This document shows, one piece after another, positions 26,954-35,707 of a stretch of DNA of 64,000 bases; position 1 is the stretch's first letter, and each line of letters opens with the position of its first letter. The DNA is from Alphaproteobacteria bacterium (GTDB lineage: Bacteria; Pseudomonadota; Alphaproteobacteria; UBA8366; Aestuariispiraceae): the NCBI GenBank assembly GCA_030065235.1, contig JASJDC010000009.1:61188-125187 (forward strand). The letters are read 5' to 3'. Below the pieces are notes generated by a model that saw only the letters and a list, made by a program, of their open reading frames with translations, was not told the origin of the DNA and searched no databases. A program made the position numbers and the translations under genes.

Positions 26954-28132
26954 ATGAACGGGCGAATCTGGATTCTGGCCTTCTCGACCTTCGCCGTCGG
27001 TACGGAAAGCTATGTCTTTTCCGGCCTGCTCGAGCGTCTGGCCGCCGATCTCTCCGTGTCCGTCGCGGTCGCTGGTCAACTCACCTCCAGCTTCGCCATC
27101 ACCTACGCTCTGAGCGCACCCTTCATGGCCGCCGCCTTCGCACGGGTCGACCGCAAAAAAGTCCTGGTCTCGGCGCTGTTCCTGCTCGGTTTTCTCAACA
27201 TGGCGGCCAGTTTCGCGCCCAACTTCGAGGCGCTGATGGGGGTGCGGATCGCCTGCGGCGTGGTCGCGACTTTGGTGACGCCGATCGCCTCCGCGGCCGC
27301 GGCCAGCCTGGCGCCGCCGGAGAAGCGCGGCTTGGCGTTGGCCGTAGTCCTGGGCGGCGTCACGGTCGCCTTCATGATCGGCATTCCGATGGGCAGCGTC
27401 GTCGGCGATGCGTTCGGCTGGCGGCATTGCTTTAGCTTCGCGGGCCTCTTGGCCTTCACGGCCTGCGTGGCGATATCCCTGTTCCTACCGAACGCGCCCA
27501 GCGCTGACCGCGGCGGCGTCGGCGCTCTCTCGGTGATCGCGTCGCCGCGCATCCTGGTCAATCTGGCCTATACGGCGATCGCCTTCTGCGCGCTTTTCAC
27601 GATGGCGACCTTCATCGGGCCGGTGGTCACGCAAGCGACCGGGTTAAGCGGCGGCGGAATCGGCGCGATGCAGGCGTTTGTCGGGTTCGGCAGCATCCTC
27701 GGCGTCGCGGCGGGCGGTTGGCTGGCGGGGCGGGCGCCCGGCAACCGCGTCATTGGCGCAATCTTCATCTGGATCGTCTGCACCCTGTCTTTGTATACGC
27801 TGTGGATGTCGGGCCTACTGGGATTGACCGGACTGACCGCGCAAATCGTTCTCGCGGCGACGATCTTCACCGGCGCGGCCGGTATGTTCGCCCTCACGCC
27901 GATCGTGCAGGCGCGCTTGATCACCGCCGCGCCGGAAGCGCGTAACGTGGCGATGGCCATGAACGGCTCGATGCTGTTCCTAGGGCAAGGCTTGGGGGCC
28001 GCCTTTGGCGGGTTGGTCGTCTCCACCATCGGCTTGACTTATGTCGGGCTCGCCGGCGGCTTGCTCGCAGGGATCGGGGTGGCGCTGGCCTTCTTCGCGG
28101 CGGGTTCGCGGTCGCTCAGGCTACAGGGCTAG
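26954..28132 (+). CDS. MFS transporter, drug/arabinose-efflux-like
   Basis: Major facilitator superfamily exporter, 392 residues and 12 predicted membrane helices. The start ATG 26954 (MNGRIWILAFSTFAVGTESYVFSG) is chosen; the upstream extension is not protein-like. FARVDRKKVLV in the loop between helices 2 and 3 corresponds to the MFS motif A region. GVVATLVTPIASAAAASLAPPEKRG and GGVTVAFMIGIPMGSVVGD match the AraJ/YdhP-like DHA1 group. Substrate unknown. Confidence 0.87.
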   Translation: MNGRIWILAFSTFAVGTESYVFSGLLERLAADLSVSVAVAGQLTSSFAITYALSAPFMAAAFARVDRKKVLVSALFLLGFLNMAASFAPNFEALMGVRIACGVVATLVTPIASAAAASLAPPEKRGLALAVVLGGVTVAFMIGIPMGSVVGDAFGWRHCFSFAGLLAFTACVAISLFLPNAPSADRGGVGALSVIASPRILVNLAYTAIAFCALFTMATFIGPVVTQATGLSGGGIGAMQAFVGFGSILGVAAGGWLAGRAPGNRVIGAIFIWIVCTLSLYTLWMSGLLGLTGLTAQIVLAATIFTGAAGMFALTPIVQARLITAAPEARNVAMAMNGSMLFLGQGLGAAFGGLVVSTIGLTYVGLAGGLLAGIGVALAFFAAGSRSLRLQG

Positions 28133-28141
28133 GGGGCTTGG

Positions 28142-29413
28142 CTACTGCTTCAAATCAGTGGCGGTCTCGAGCATTTCCTCGACCGTCGTCAGCGTCCGCG
28201 CCGCCGAGCTATAGGCCCGCTGGGTCTGGATGATCTTGGTGACCTCGGTCGCCAGATCGGTCGTTGAGTTCTCGATCGCGTTCGGGATGAAGACCGCTCG
28301 ACCCGACACATCCGCTTCGACAAGCTGCAGCGGGCCGTTCAGGGAGCTCAATTGAAACTGTGTGGAATCGACCGGTAGCAGCAGGTTGGGATTGACCACG
28401 TCGCCGACCGCCAGCTTTGCGATCGGTTGGTTCTGGCCATTGGTGAAATTGCCGATGATCTCACCGTTCGGCCGGAAGGTGATGTCGGCCAGCGTTCCTT
28501 CGGTGAAGCCGTTCGAACTGGTCTCAAGCAAAACCGAGGCGGGCGCGAAGCTGCGCATGTCCGCCAGGTCGACGGCGACCGAGGTCGACGCCGCCGGATT
28601 GGCGAACGTGACCGAGAAGCTTTGCGACGTCGGCGTCACGATTTCCCCGTTGGCGTCGAACTGAACGGTCACCGGCGCAACGGGGTCGGTGACGGTCGCG
28701 TCAACGCCCGAGAAATCCAAGGTCCATTCATTGAACGTTGCGGCCTTGGTGAAGGTGGCCGTGACAGTGCGCGCATCGCGGACGCCGTCCGCGTCGCCGG
28801 TTCCGTCGAAGACGGTGAGACCGACGCCAAAAGTCTCGCCAACGGCCGAGTCGGGGTTCAGATTGGCGGCGATGCTGGCCGTCGTGGTGGCGGCGGCGTC
28901 GAACACAGCCGCGCCTTCATCGATCCGAATGGGCCGCAGACTGTCGACCGTATCCCCGACCAGGAAGCTCTCGGTGGCCGGGTCGTAAGGCCAACCCTGA
29001 ACGAAACTGCCGACGCCGCTGGCCAGATAAACCTCTTCGCCGTCGGCGCCTTGAACCACCCGTTCCTGCAGCGTCCCAGCGTCGGTGAGCAACAGATCGG
29101 ACGTATCGTTCAATTGGGGCGTCACGACGTAAAACCCGCGCCCGTTCAGTGCGACGTCGAAATCGTTGCGGGAGGTTTGGAAGACTCCCTCCGCGACATT
29201 GTTGTAACGGGGCTGGGCGCTGACGCCGTTGAAGGAGGGGAAGATATTGCCGCGCAGCCGCTCCGCATCGACCAGCAGGTCGCTGAAATAGGTCGTTTGC
29301 GCCTTGTGCCCCGGCGTTGTCGCATTGGCGATATTGTCCGCGATCGCGCCGAACGCCTGGCCTTCGGCCTGCAGCGCGTTGATGCTGGAGATGTAGTTAT
29401 AGATGTTCGACAC
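28142..29413 (-). CDS. flgE: Flagellar hook-type protein (FlgE/F/G family)
   Basis: Axial flagellar protein, 423 residues from GTG 29413, which has GGAGCG upstream. The N-terminal rod-protein motif reads INALQAEGQAFGAIADNIANATTPGHKA; the canonical version is ANxxTPGYKA. NGRGFYVV matches the FlgE/F/G core. The C-terminal NSTTDLATEVTKIIQTQRAYSSAARTL is the Flg_bbr_C helix. Length fits a short hook protein. It is isolated here, with no other flagellar structural gene within the window, so FlgE versus FlgF/G is not settled. Confidence 0.82.
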   Translation of the reverse strand: MSNIYNYISSINALQAEGQAFGAIADNIANATTPGHKAQTTYFSDLLVDAERLRGNIFPSFNGVSAQPRYNNVAEGVFQTSRNDFDVALNGRGFYVVTPQLNDTSDLLLTDAGTLQERVVQGADGEEVYLASGVGSFVQGWPYDPATESFLVGDTVDSLRPIRIDEGAAVFDAAATTTASIAANLNPDSAVGETFGVGLTVFDGTGDADGVRDARTVTATFTKAATFNEWTLDFSGVDATVTDPVAPVTVQFDANGEIVTPTSQSFSVTFANPAASTSVAVDLADMRSFAPASVLLETSSNGFTEGTLADITFRPNGEIIGNFTNGQNQPIAKLAVGDVVNPNLLLPVDSTQFQLSSLNGPLQLVEADVSGRAVFIPNAIENSTTDLATEVTKIIQTQRAYSSAARTLTTVEEMLETATDLKQ

Positions 29414-29558
29414 GCGGCGCGCTCCATTTGGGCGGATTTGCTCGCGAACAAGAAAGCAAGTTTGGCGCCAATGTGGCGGGGCCCGGCGCTGGGCGAGGGA
29501 CGCTCGGCCCTTGCGCAGGCGCCTCAAATTCCTTACCACACGGCGATCATGGTTCCGT

Positions 29559-29635
29559 CGGGGTGTGGCGCAGTCTGGTAGCGCATCTGCTTTGGGAGCA
29601 GAGGGTCGTTGGTTCGAATCCAGCCGCCCCGACCA
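29559..29635 (+). tRNA. tRNA-Pro (anticodon UGG), CCA encoded
   Basis: Acceptor strand CGGGGTG pairs with CGCCCCG, followed by discriminator A and CCA. The anticodon loop TTTGGGA gives anticodon TGG. The T arm contains GGTTCGAATCC. Total 77 bases. Confidence 0.97.
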
Positions 29636-29891
29636 ATTTTTTCAATAGGTTAGCGGTCTTCGCCGATCCCGTGGGCCGATTATTCTTTACAATCGGGTCT
29701 TTCCAAGCGTCGATTGCGGCGTCGGCCAACCCGATCTGATTCACCTCTTCAGCGCACTTTTGCACTGGCTCGAAGGTGTTTCCGGTGACCGCGACGGTCT
29801 GTGCGATCGACCAATTCTATTCACCCAAAAATATCGATTTTACTTACAAACCTCGCTTTACGAACTATCTCTGTAGCAGAGGAGCTTTCAT
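29636..29891. other. Gap between tRNA-Pro and the GntR regulator
   Basis: No gene is supported. A minus-strand frame spells plausible peptide but runs into the tRNA and lacks a start. Just before the regulator, AAAAT-ATCG-ATTTT (about 29827-29840) is a candidate operator that resembles a site upstream of the FAH hydrolase gene. Confidence 0.35.
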
Positions 29892-30563
29892 ATGGATTCA
29901 CATCGGTCGTTGACGTCCCGGGCCTACCATCAGATCCGCGAGATGGTGCTTTCTGGTGAGATTCAGCCGGGGTCGCGCATCCAAATCGATCAATTGCGCA
30001 AATCGCTCGACATGGGCGCGAGCCCGGTGCGCGAGGCATTGAGCACTCTATCATCTGAGCAACTGGTCGTGCGTAGTGAGCAGCGCGGGTTCTGGGCGCC
30101 GGATGTGAGCGTTGAGGATTTCAAAAACCTTCTCGATACGAGGTTGCGGGTGGAGGCCATCGCCATAAGCGATGCGGTTGAGCATGGCGACCCGGCTTGG
30201 GAAGAACGGATTGTGATGCTGCAATACCGGTTGAATTCACTGGATCGGACCGAAAAAGCGATCGAGTGGGAGGCGGCGCATCGCGACTTCCATCACGCCT
30301 TGATCGCCGCCTGCCCGTCGCACTATCTCGTGGACTTTTGCATGCAGCTTTATGATCTTGCCGTGCGATACCGGAATATCGCGCGTCCGGCGGCCTATCC
30401 CAAACGGAAGATCTCTAATGAACATCAGGGCATCGCCGAGGCCGCCCTGGCGCGAGACGGCGATCGCGCCGCGCGTCTTCTCGTCGAGCATTATCGGAAG
30501 ACGGGTGAGTTTCTGTTCGATTGTTTGTCAGAGCAGGACGGGGCGATAAAAGAAGCTGTATAG
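29892..30563 (+). CDS. GntR-family transcriptional regulator, FCD domain (FadR subfamily)
   Basis: DNA-binding regulator, 223 residues, with GAGGAGC before the ATG. The winged helix (residues about 5-70) includes SRAYHQIREMVLSGEIQPGSRI and MGASPVREALSTL. The C-terminal FCD ligand domain contains an Asp/His metal set in EAAHRDFHHALIAA and NEHQGIAEAAL. Members sense organic acids or aromatics. Position at the edge of the catabolic block suggests control of that block. Confidence 0.9.
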   Translation: MDSHRSLTSRAYHQIREMVLSGEIQPGSRIQIDQLRKSLDMGASPVREALSTLSSEQLVVRSEQRGFWAPDVSVEDFKNLLDTRLRVEAIAISDAVEHGDPAWEERIVMLQYRLNSLDRTEKAIEWEAAHRDFHHALIAACPSHYLVDFCMQLYDLAVRYRNIARPAAYPKRKISNEHQGIAEAALARDGDRAARLLVEHYRKTGEFLFDCLSEQDGAIKEAV

Positions 30564-30636
30564 CAGACCGCCCGCCTTGGCGTGGCGGGCGGTTGCAGAG
30601 ACGCTTCAGCAGGACCGGACAGTTGTTTCCTAACGT

Positions 30637-31038
30637 TTATGCAGTGGCCGGGGCCTTCGATTCGGCGCCATGAAGCATGGCGACAAAGAGACACAGCAAC
30701 GTCCAGAAGATCAAATACTCGACGCCGCCAAAGTTCCAGAGCCAGACGCCGTCGCCGCCGACTTTAATGACAGACGCCGCTGCGACGCCGAGAATCACAG
30801 CGCCAACCAACGCGGCTTGACGAACAAAGAACCCCAATATCAGGCATATTGCGACCGCAAGTTCAGCGACGCCGACAAAACTCATCGTCACCCAGGGAAC
30901 GGGATAGCCCGCTGCTTCGAAGAAATTGACCGGGCCATGCGGCGGTAGAGCCTTGCCCAAGATATGTGGGATAAAGAACGCGCCCGCCATGATCCGAAGT
31001 CCGGCCGTGGCGATTGGTGTTTGGGAAATGTTCAGCAT
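30637..31038 (-). CDS. DoxX family membrane protein
   Basis: Integral membrane protein, 133 residues with four hydrophobic segments. The N-terminal GLRIMAGAFFIPHILGKAL and the FVGVAELAVAICLILGFFVRQAA segment match DoxX. Family function is poorly defined. It sits 38 bases downstream of the dioxygenase gene on the same strand, so it probably shares the minus-strand operon. Confidence 0.82.
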   Translation of the reverse strand: MLNISQTPIATAGLRIMAGAFFIPHILGKALPPHGPVNFFEAAGYPVPWVTMSFVGVAELAVAICLILGFFVRQAALVGAVILGVAAASVIKVGGDGVWLWNFGGVEYLIFWTLLCLFVAMLHGAESKAPATA

Positions 31039-31076
31039 GGTAGGGTCTCCTCCAAAAGGTGTGTTCTGGGATGCGG

Positions 31077-31943
31077 TCAGGCGAGCGGCAGTACGAAATC
31101 GAAATCGACTTTACTGAATTGATCATGCAATGCTTCGCGAGCGGTGATGTCGGGCGCCAGGGCTTCGCGGTCGCCGATACGGTATTCCATCACGAGATCG
31201 CTGCGCACGCCAAAGACGGCGTCCTCATCGAGATAGGGATCGTCGTTTGGAAAGACCTCCGTCACGAGCGTCCGGTAGCCCTCCGCCGCAACGATGAAGT
31301 GCAGATGGGAGGGGCGCCAGGCGTGGCGGCCGGTTGCGTTCAAGAGATCGCCGACAGGGCCATCCGTAGGAACAAGATAGGGCGCCGGGCGAATGGTCGA
31401 GAGCGCATAGCGCCCATCCGGACCGGTCTTCATTGAAATGCGTAGGTTATATTCGGCTTGATCCGGATCGAGGTTGGAATAGAGCCCGTTATCCGCCGTC
31501 TGCCAGACTTCGATCGCGGCGCCTTCAATGGGCTCGCCGTCGCCGTTCAGCACTCTGCCTTCGACAACCACTTGCGCGCCTGCGTTCTCGCCGATCATAT
31601 CGCCGCCCACAGGCAATTCGGGCGCGCCGAGGATATGGAACGGGCCCAAGACGGAGGAACTTGTACAGCCAGTCGGCGAATTGATCATGTCAACAAGTGA
31701 GGATAGGCCCAGTACATCGGAAAAGAGCACGAATTCATTGCGTTCCGAATCCGAGATTTCGCCGGCGCGGGTGAGCAGTTCCAAGCCTTTGCGCCATTCC
31801 GCATGGGTCAGCTGCACCTCTTTTGCGAAGGCGTGCAGATGCGCGACAAGCGCGGTGAGCACCTGTTGCAAGCGGGGGTCCGTGTCGGGACCTGACAAGC
31901 TCAGAAGCGTATCGGTCAGGGTGTCGGGAGAAACGTTGCGCAT
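31077..31943 (-). CDS. Intradiol ring-cleavage dioxygenase (hydroxyquinol/catechol 1,2-dioxygenase type)
   Basis: Fe(III) enzyme that cleaves a catechol-type ring between the hydroxyls. It has 288 residues. The N-terminal dioxygenase helical domain covers about residues 20-90. The catalytic core has SSSVLGPFHILGAP and VEGRVLNGDGEPIEGAAIEVWQ. Iron ligands are Tyr in DNGLYSNLD, Tyr in RPAPYLVPTDG, and two His in WRPSHLHFIV. The helical domain and length indicate the hydroxyquinol/chlorocatechol/catechol branch, not protocatechuate. The exact substrate is open. Confidence 0.87.
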   Translation of the reverse strand: MRNVSPDTLTDTLLSLSGPDTDPRLQQVLTALVAHLHAFAKEVQLTHAEWRKGLELLTRAGEISDSERNEFVLFSDVLGLSSLVDMINSPTGCTSSSVLGPFHILGAPELPVGGDMIGENAGAQVVVEGRVLNGDGEPIEGAAIEVWQTADNGLYSNLDPDQAEYNLRISMKTGPDGRYALSTIRPAPYLVPTDGPVGDLLNATGRHAWRPSHLHFIVAAEGYRTLVTEVFPNDDPYLDEDAVFGVRSDLVMEYRIGDREALAPDITAREALHDQFSKVDFDFVLPLA

Positions 31944-31967
31944 AAGGATACCTCCGCCAATTGGTCG

Positions 31968-33284
31968 CTAGGGCAGCAGAGCCGTGGATAGGATGGGAAA
32001 CTCGATCAGGATCACGAGGACGAGCAGCATGACCGCGGCAAACGGCAGCGCGCCCATGAAGACGTCCTTGAGCGAGACATTGGGATCGTTGATCGTGCTT
32101 TTTATGACGAAGCACGAGATGCCTAAAGGCGGCGTCAACAGACCGATCTCGGCGCCGATCACCACGATGATGCCGAACCAGACAAGGCTGACGCCCAGCG
32201 GCTCGACGATGGGCAAGAAAAGCGGCACGACGATGAGTATAATCGACGCCGTATCGAGCAGCGTGCCGAGAAAGAGCATCAGCACAACCAGCATCACCAT
32301 CACCGCGGCAAAGCCGAGCTGGTACGTGTCGAGGAAATCAGCCAAAGCATTCGGTATGCCGGCGATCCCCAACATCCGGCTATAGATCGAGGCCGCCGTG
32401 ATCAGGAATAGGATCGCCGCTGTGATATGGCCGGTCTCCAACAGGGCCGTCCAAAATCCCCTGAGATCGATCCTGCGGCGAAAGAGTGCGAGCGCGAGAC
32501 CGAGCGCGGCGCCGGCGGCCCCAGCTTCGACCGGCGTTAGCCAGCCTGTATAGATCCCGCCAAGAACGAGCAGGACAAGACTTGCGAGCGGGAGACAGAG
32601 CAGCAGCATCTCTGCCCCAGAAAGCAGCGTCTCACTGTCTCGCTGGCCGGCGCCCGTACGAACGACGTAGGCTGGGCGCGCCTTCGACATGCCCCAGATT
32701 GTGGCGATGTAGGCCACGGCGAGCATCAAGCCCGGGATGAGACCGGCCAGGAACATATGGCCCACCGATTGTTCCGCGACGATGGCGTAGATAATCAGCA
32801 TCGCGGAGGGCGGGATAATCATGCCCAGTACGGAAGATCCCGCCACAACGCCAACGGCGAAACGCTTGTTATAGTTGAGTTTCATCATCTCGGGCACCGC
32901 GACCTTGGTGAAGACCGAGGCCGAGGCGATTGAACTGCCGGTCACGGCGGCGAAAAGCGCATTGGCCCCCACCGTCGCCATGCCTACGCCGCCTAAGATA
33001 CGATGAAACAGCGTGTTCATCACCCGGTAGACATCTTCGCCCAGCCCCGCGCGGGCGACGATCAATCCCATGAATGTAAAGAGCGGAATGGTGGCGAAGG
33101 AGTATTCAGTGACCGAGTCGCTTACCGCGATTTTCAGCAGCGCCAGCGGCAGTTCGAAACTGCCGCGCAGAACCCAGATCGTCACAAAGGAGACAAGACC
33201 GAGCGCGATGGGGATATAGACGCCTAGATAGATCATCGCGACCATGGCGACGACCGAGATAAGGCCGATCTCAAAGGGCGTCAT
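31968..33284 (-). CDS. dctM: TRAP transporter large membrane subunit
   Basis: Proton/sodium-coupled permease subunit of a tripartite ATP-independent periplasmic transporter, 438 residues with about 12 membrane segments. The start MTPFEIGLISVVAMVAM at 33284 overlaps the DctQ stop; the longer frame is antisense noise. FMGLIVARAGLGEDVYRVM, VTGSSIASASVF and PPSAMLIIYAIVAEQSVG are DctM hallmarks. Confidence 0.93.
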   Translation of the reverse strand: MTPFEIGLISVVAMVAMIYLGVYIPIALGLVSFVTIWVLRGSFELPLALLKIAVSDSVTEYSFATIPLFTFMGLIVARAGLGEDVYRVMNTLFHRILGGVGMATVGANALFAAVTGSSIASASVFTKVAVPEMMKLNYNKRFAVGVVAGSSVLGMIIPPSAMLIIYAIVAEQSVGHMFLAGLIPGLMLAVAYIATIWGMSKARPAYVVRTGAGQRDSETLLSGAEMLLLCLPLASLVLLVLGGIYTGWLTPVEAGAAGAALGLALALFRRRIDLRGFWTALLETGHITAAILFLITAASIYSRMLGIAGIPNALADFLDTYQLGFAAVMVMLVVLMLFLGTLLDTASIILIVVPLFLPIVEPLGVSLVWFGIIVVIGAEIGLLTPPLGISCFVIKSTINDPNVSLKDVFMGALPFAAVMLLVLVILIEFPILSTALLP

Positions 33285-33865
33285 GTGCCGGACTCCTCTA
33301 GATGAAGGAGTTCCGGCCGGCGCTTTCCGGATATCGCTTTGGTGGCGAATATCAGGGCGCAAAGTGTCGCGGAAAAGAAGATCACCAGATGGATCGGCCA
33401 ATAGGGCGCTGTGAAGATCCCCGGTGTTCCGAAATAGGCGCCGTCGGACCACGAACGCAGGAACTCCGGCCAAATCGCCCAGGCGATAAGGCCCATCAAT
33501 ATCGACGATGCGCTGTCGATAATCCGCGCAAAGATCCGTGCTATTCCAGGACGACGATCCGCCATGATCGCCAGGAATCCGTCCGACCGCGTCAGGCGGT
33601 TGATCCGCACGACGTCGGGGAGTTGGAGGTAAACGATCATCACCATCAGGAATTGGACCATCTCATAGGCGCCGCGAAAGGGGGCGTTTAGGAGGTTTCT
33701 GGACAAGACGTCAGCGTTGATCAGCAGCACAAGACCAAGCACAACCAGTGTTCCCGCTGCGTTCGCCAGTTGCGCCAGCCCAACCATCGCGCGCGCGCTC
33801 TGGCCGGCGAACCGCCGGAGGCGGGGGCCCACACGGGGCCCCGCTTCGGTCGTCGGATCAAACAT
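33281..33865 (-). CDS. dctQ: TRAP transporter small membrane subunit
   Basis: 194-residue subunit with four membrane segments after a hydrophilic N-terminus. NADVLSRNLLNAPFRGAYEMVQFLMV is the DctQ signature. It lies six bases after the DctP stop and overlaps DctM by four bases. Confidence 0.9.
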   Translation of the reverse strand: MFDPTTEAGPRVGPRLRRFAGQSARAMVGLAQLANAAGTLVVLGLVLLINADVLSRNLLNAPFRGAYEMVQFLMVMIVYLQLPDVVRINRLTRSDGFLAIMADRRPGIARIFARIIDSASSILMGLIAWAIWPEFLRSWSDGAYFGTPGIFTAPYWPIHLVIFFSATLCALIFATKAISGKRRPELLHLEESGT

Positions 33866-33871
33866 CTGGGA

Positions 33872-34960
33872 TTACGCTGTGACGGCCCAGTTGCGCGCTG
33901 GGGTCTCGCCGTCCGCGACAAGCTTGGCGATGTAGGCCTTCAACATATCCGTGCCGTTCTTGCCGTCGGCATCGAGACCGGCCGCCCATTCCTGAGCGAT
34001 GTTGGGCATGTTGTTCGCCCAGGTAGACCGTTCCGCCGCGGATAGGTCGTTGATCGTTCCGCCAGCCGCGACATAGGCGGATTCCGCAGCGCTCGCCCTG
34101 GTCATGGCGACCTCCGCGAGGCGATCGCGGTAAAGCACGCCTACCTCACGCAGAATGACTTGTTCCGCAGGGTCAAGGCTGTTCCAAAACACTTTGCTCA
34201 CGGTCAGCGTCTTGGTGTTCACCGCCCCAAAATCGGCGCGCAGCATATAGGGCGCGACCTCGGCGATGGCGAAAGTGCCCGCTGCTTCAGGCCAAAGCAT
34301 TGCGGCGTCAGTGACGCCGGTCTGGATCATGTTGTAGAAGTCCGTCAGGCCCCCGCGTACGCCCACGGCGCCGTTTAATCCTTCGAGATAGCGCAGGTTG
34401 TATCCCGCGCCGGCGACCCGCATATTTTCCAGATCGGCAAGGCTTTCGACCGGACGGTTGGCGAATAACTGGTAGCTGTCAAGCGCCACGCCGGTGGCCA
34501 GGTAGACCTGGTCCTGGGCTTCAAATTCCTGCTGCATGGCGTCGAACTCGACGGCGATTTCGTCCACCGAGCGGGCCACGAGCCGGGCGTCAGCCGAAAT
34601 AAAGGGCGTCACCGCCGATATCGCCTGGCTCGGCAGGGTGGAGGAATGGAAGATCGTGGTCACCACGCCGATGTCGCCTAGGCCGAGACGAATGCCTTCG
34701 AGCACTCCGCGCGGCTTGACGATGGCCCCGCCGTAGGATTCTTGGAAATTCATTTCTGCCAGGCCGGCTTCCGCAAGACGGCGGTTGACCTCTGGCAAAA
34801 AGAAGTTTGAGAGTTCCTGCACCCACATGGCGCGCGCCGGATAGCCGTCTATCACGGTCACGCGTCTGCCGGCGGCCACGGCCGGCATGCCAAGCGTCGC
34901 GACTCCTGCCGCAGCGGCGCCGCCGGCAAGCACGTTGCGTCGGTTCAATCGAATGGTCAT
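33872..34960 (-). CDS. dctP: TRAP transporter solute receptor
   Basis: Periplasmic binding protein, 362 residues. The N-terminus LNRRNVLAGGAAAAGVATLGM looks like a twin-arginine signal (RRNVL). The mature chain has the DctP pattern: NFQESYGGAIVKPRGVLEGIRLGLGDIG, VESLADLENMRVAGAG and the Arg-containing VRGGLTDFYNMIQTGVTDAAMLW. The conserved ligand-binding Arg suggests a carboxylate substrate. An organic or aromatic acid fits the enzymes around it. Confidence 0.9.
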   Translation of the reverse strand: MTIRLNRRNVLAGGAAAAGVATLGMPAVAAGRRVTVIDGYPARAMWVQELSNFFLPEVNRRLAEAGLAEMNFQESYGGAIVKPRGVLEGIRLGLGDIGVVTTIFHSSTLPSQAISAVTPFISADARLVARSVDEIAVEFDAMQQEFEAQDQVYLATGVALDSYQLFANRPVESLADLENMRVAGAGYNLRYLEGLNGAVGVRGGLTDFYNMIQTGVTDAAMLWPEAAGTFAIAEVAPYMLRADFGAVNTKTLTVSKVFWNSLDPAEQVILREVGVLYRDRLAEVAMTRASAAESAYVAAGGTINDLSAAERSTWANNMPNIAQEWAAGLDADGKNGTDMLKAYIAKLVADGETPARNWAVTA

Positions 34961-35044
34961 TTTTAGGTCCTCCCCAATTAGTCGTTTGTCGGCCGATCTG
35001 GCCCATAGTCTGTTTCGCGTCTGCAGGCGGCGAAATTCGATGAC

Positions 35045-35707
35045 TTACAAAATCTCGCACGCCTCCTCGAATCTCAGACGCGGCAATTTCGGAAAAATCG
35101 AGGTCTCGTCCGCGTAGCCGAGATTCAACAGGAAATTCGACTTCAGATTGTTGTCACTGAAGAATTCTTCGTCGATCTGGGCGTTGTCGAACCCAGAGAT
35201 CGGGCCGCAATCAAGTCCAAGCGCCCGAGCGGCCAGCATCATGTATGCCCCCTGTAAGGTGCCATTGCGCATCGCCGTTTCGGCGATGTGAGCATCCTTG
35301 CCCCGGAAGAGCGGTTTGCGATCCTCGTGCGGGAAGAGCGTGTCGAGCTGATCCCAAAACATCAGGTCGTATGCGACGATTACGGTTACCGGCGCGCCAA
35401 GCACCTTGGCGACATTGGCTGGCTTCAGGGCGGGAACAAGCCGCGCCTTGCTCGCTTTCGAGGCCACGAACAGAAACCGTGCGGGCGAACAATTCATGCT
35501 TGTCGCCCCTTGCTTGACAATGTCGTAAAGCCGGCGGAGTTGATTCTTGCTGACCGGACGATCTTGCCATGCGTAGTGCGAGCGGGCCCGCGTGAAGACA
35601 AGTTCAAGCCCGGCCTCGTCAAGCTCAGAGATCGTCTCGCGCAGGGCGCGGATGTCGTCCTGAGCGGCCAGCCTTGGATCGGCGCCGATATGAGCGGCTA
35701 CGTTCAT
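35045..35707 (-). CDS. RutE-like nitroreductase (malonic semialdehyde reductase type)
   Basis: Flavin-dependent oxidoreductase, 220 residues. It resembles RutE, which reduces malonic semialdehyde to 3-hydroxypropionate, through ARSHYAWQDRPVS, GATSMNCSPARFLFV, AETAMRNGTLQGAYMMLAARALGLDCGPISGFDN and KSNFLLNLGY. No rutABCD genes accompany it. Its ATG overlaps the FAH-hydrolase stop, so it acts with that operon. Malonic semialdehyde and malonyl-CoA metabolism would tie in with the malonyl-CoA decarboxylase next door. Confidence 0.82.
   Translation of the reverse strand: MNVAAHIGADPRLAAQDDIRALRETISELDEAGLELVFTRARSHYAWQDRPVSKNQLRRLYDIVKQGATSMNCSPARFLFVASKASKARLVPALKPANVAKVLGAPVTVIVAYDLMFWDQLDTLFPHEDRKPLFRGKDAHIAETAMRNGTLQGAYMMLAARALGLDCGPISGFDNAQIDEEFFSDNNLKSNFLLNLGYADETSIFPKLPRLRFEEACEIL

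Noticed and set aside
29547..29765. Minus-strand frame ending in the phrase AAGFEPTT
   Set aside because: That phrase is the familiar false translation of a tRNA on the opposite strand; it overlaps tRNA-Pro.
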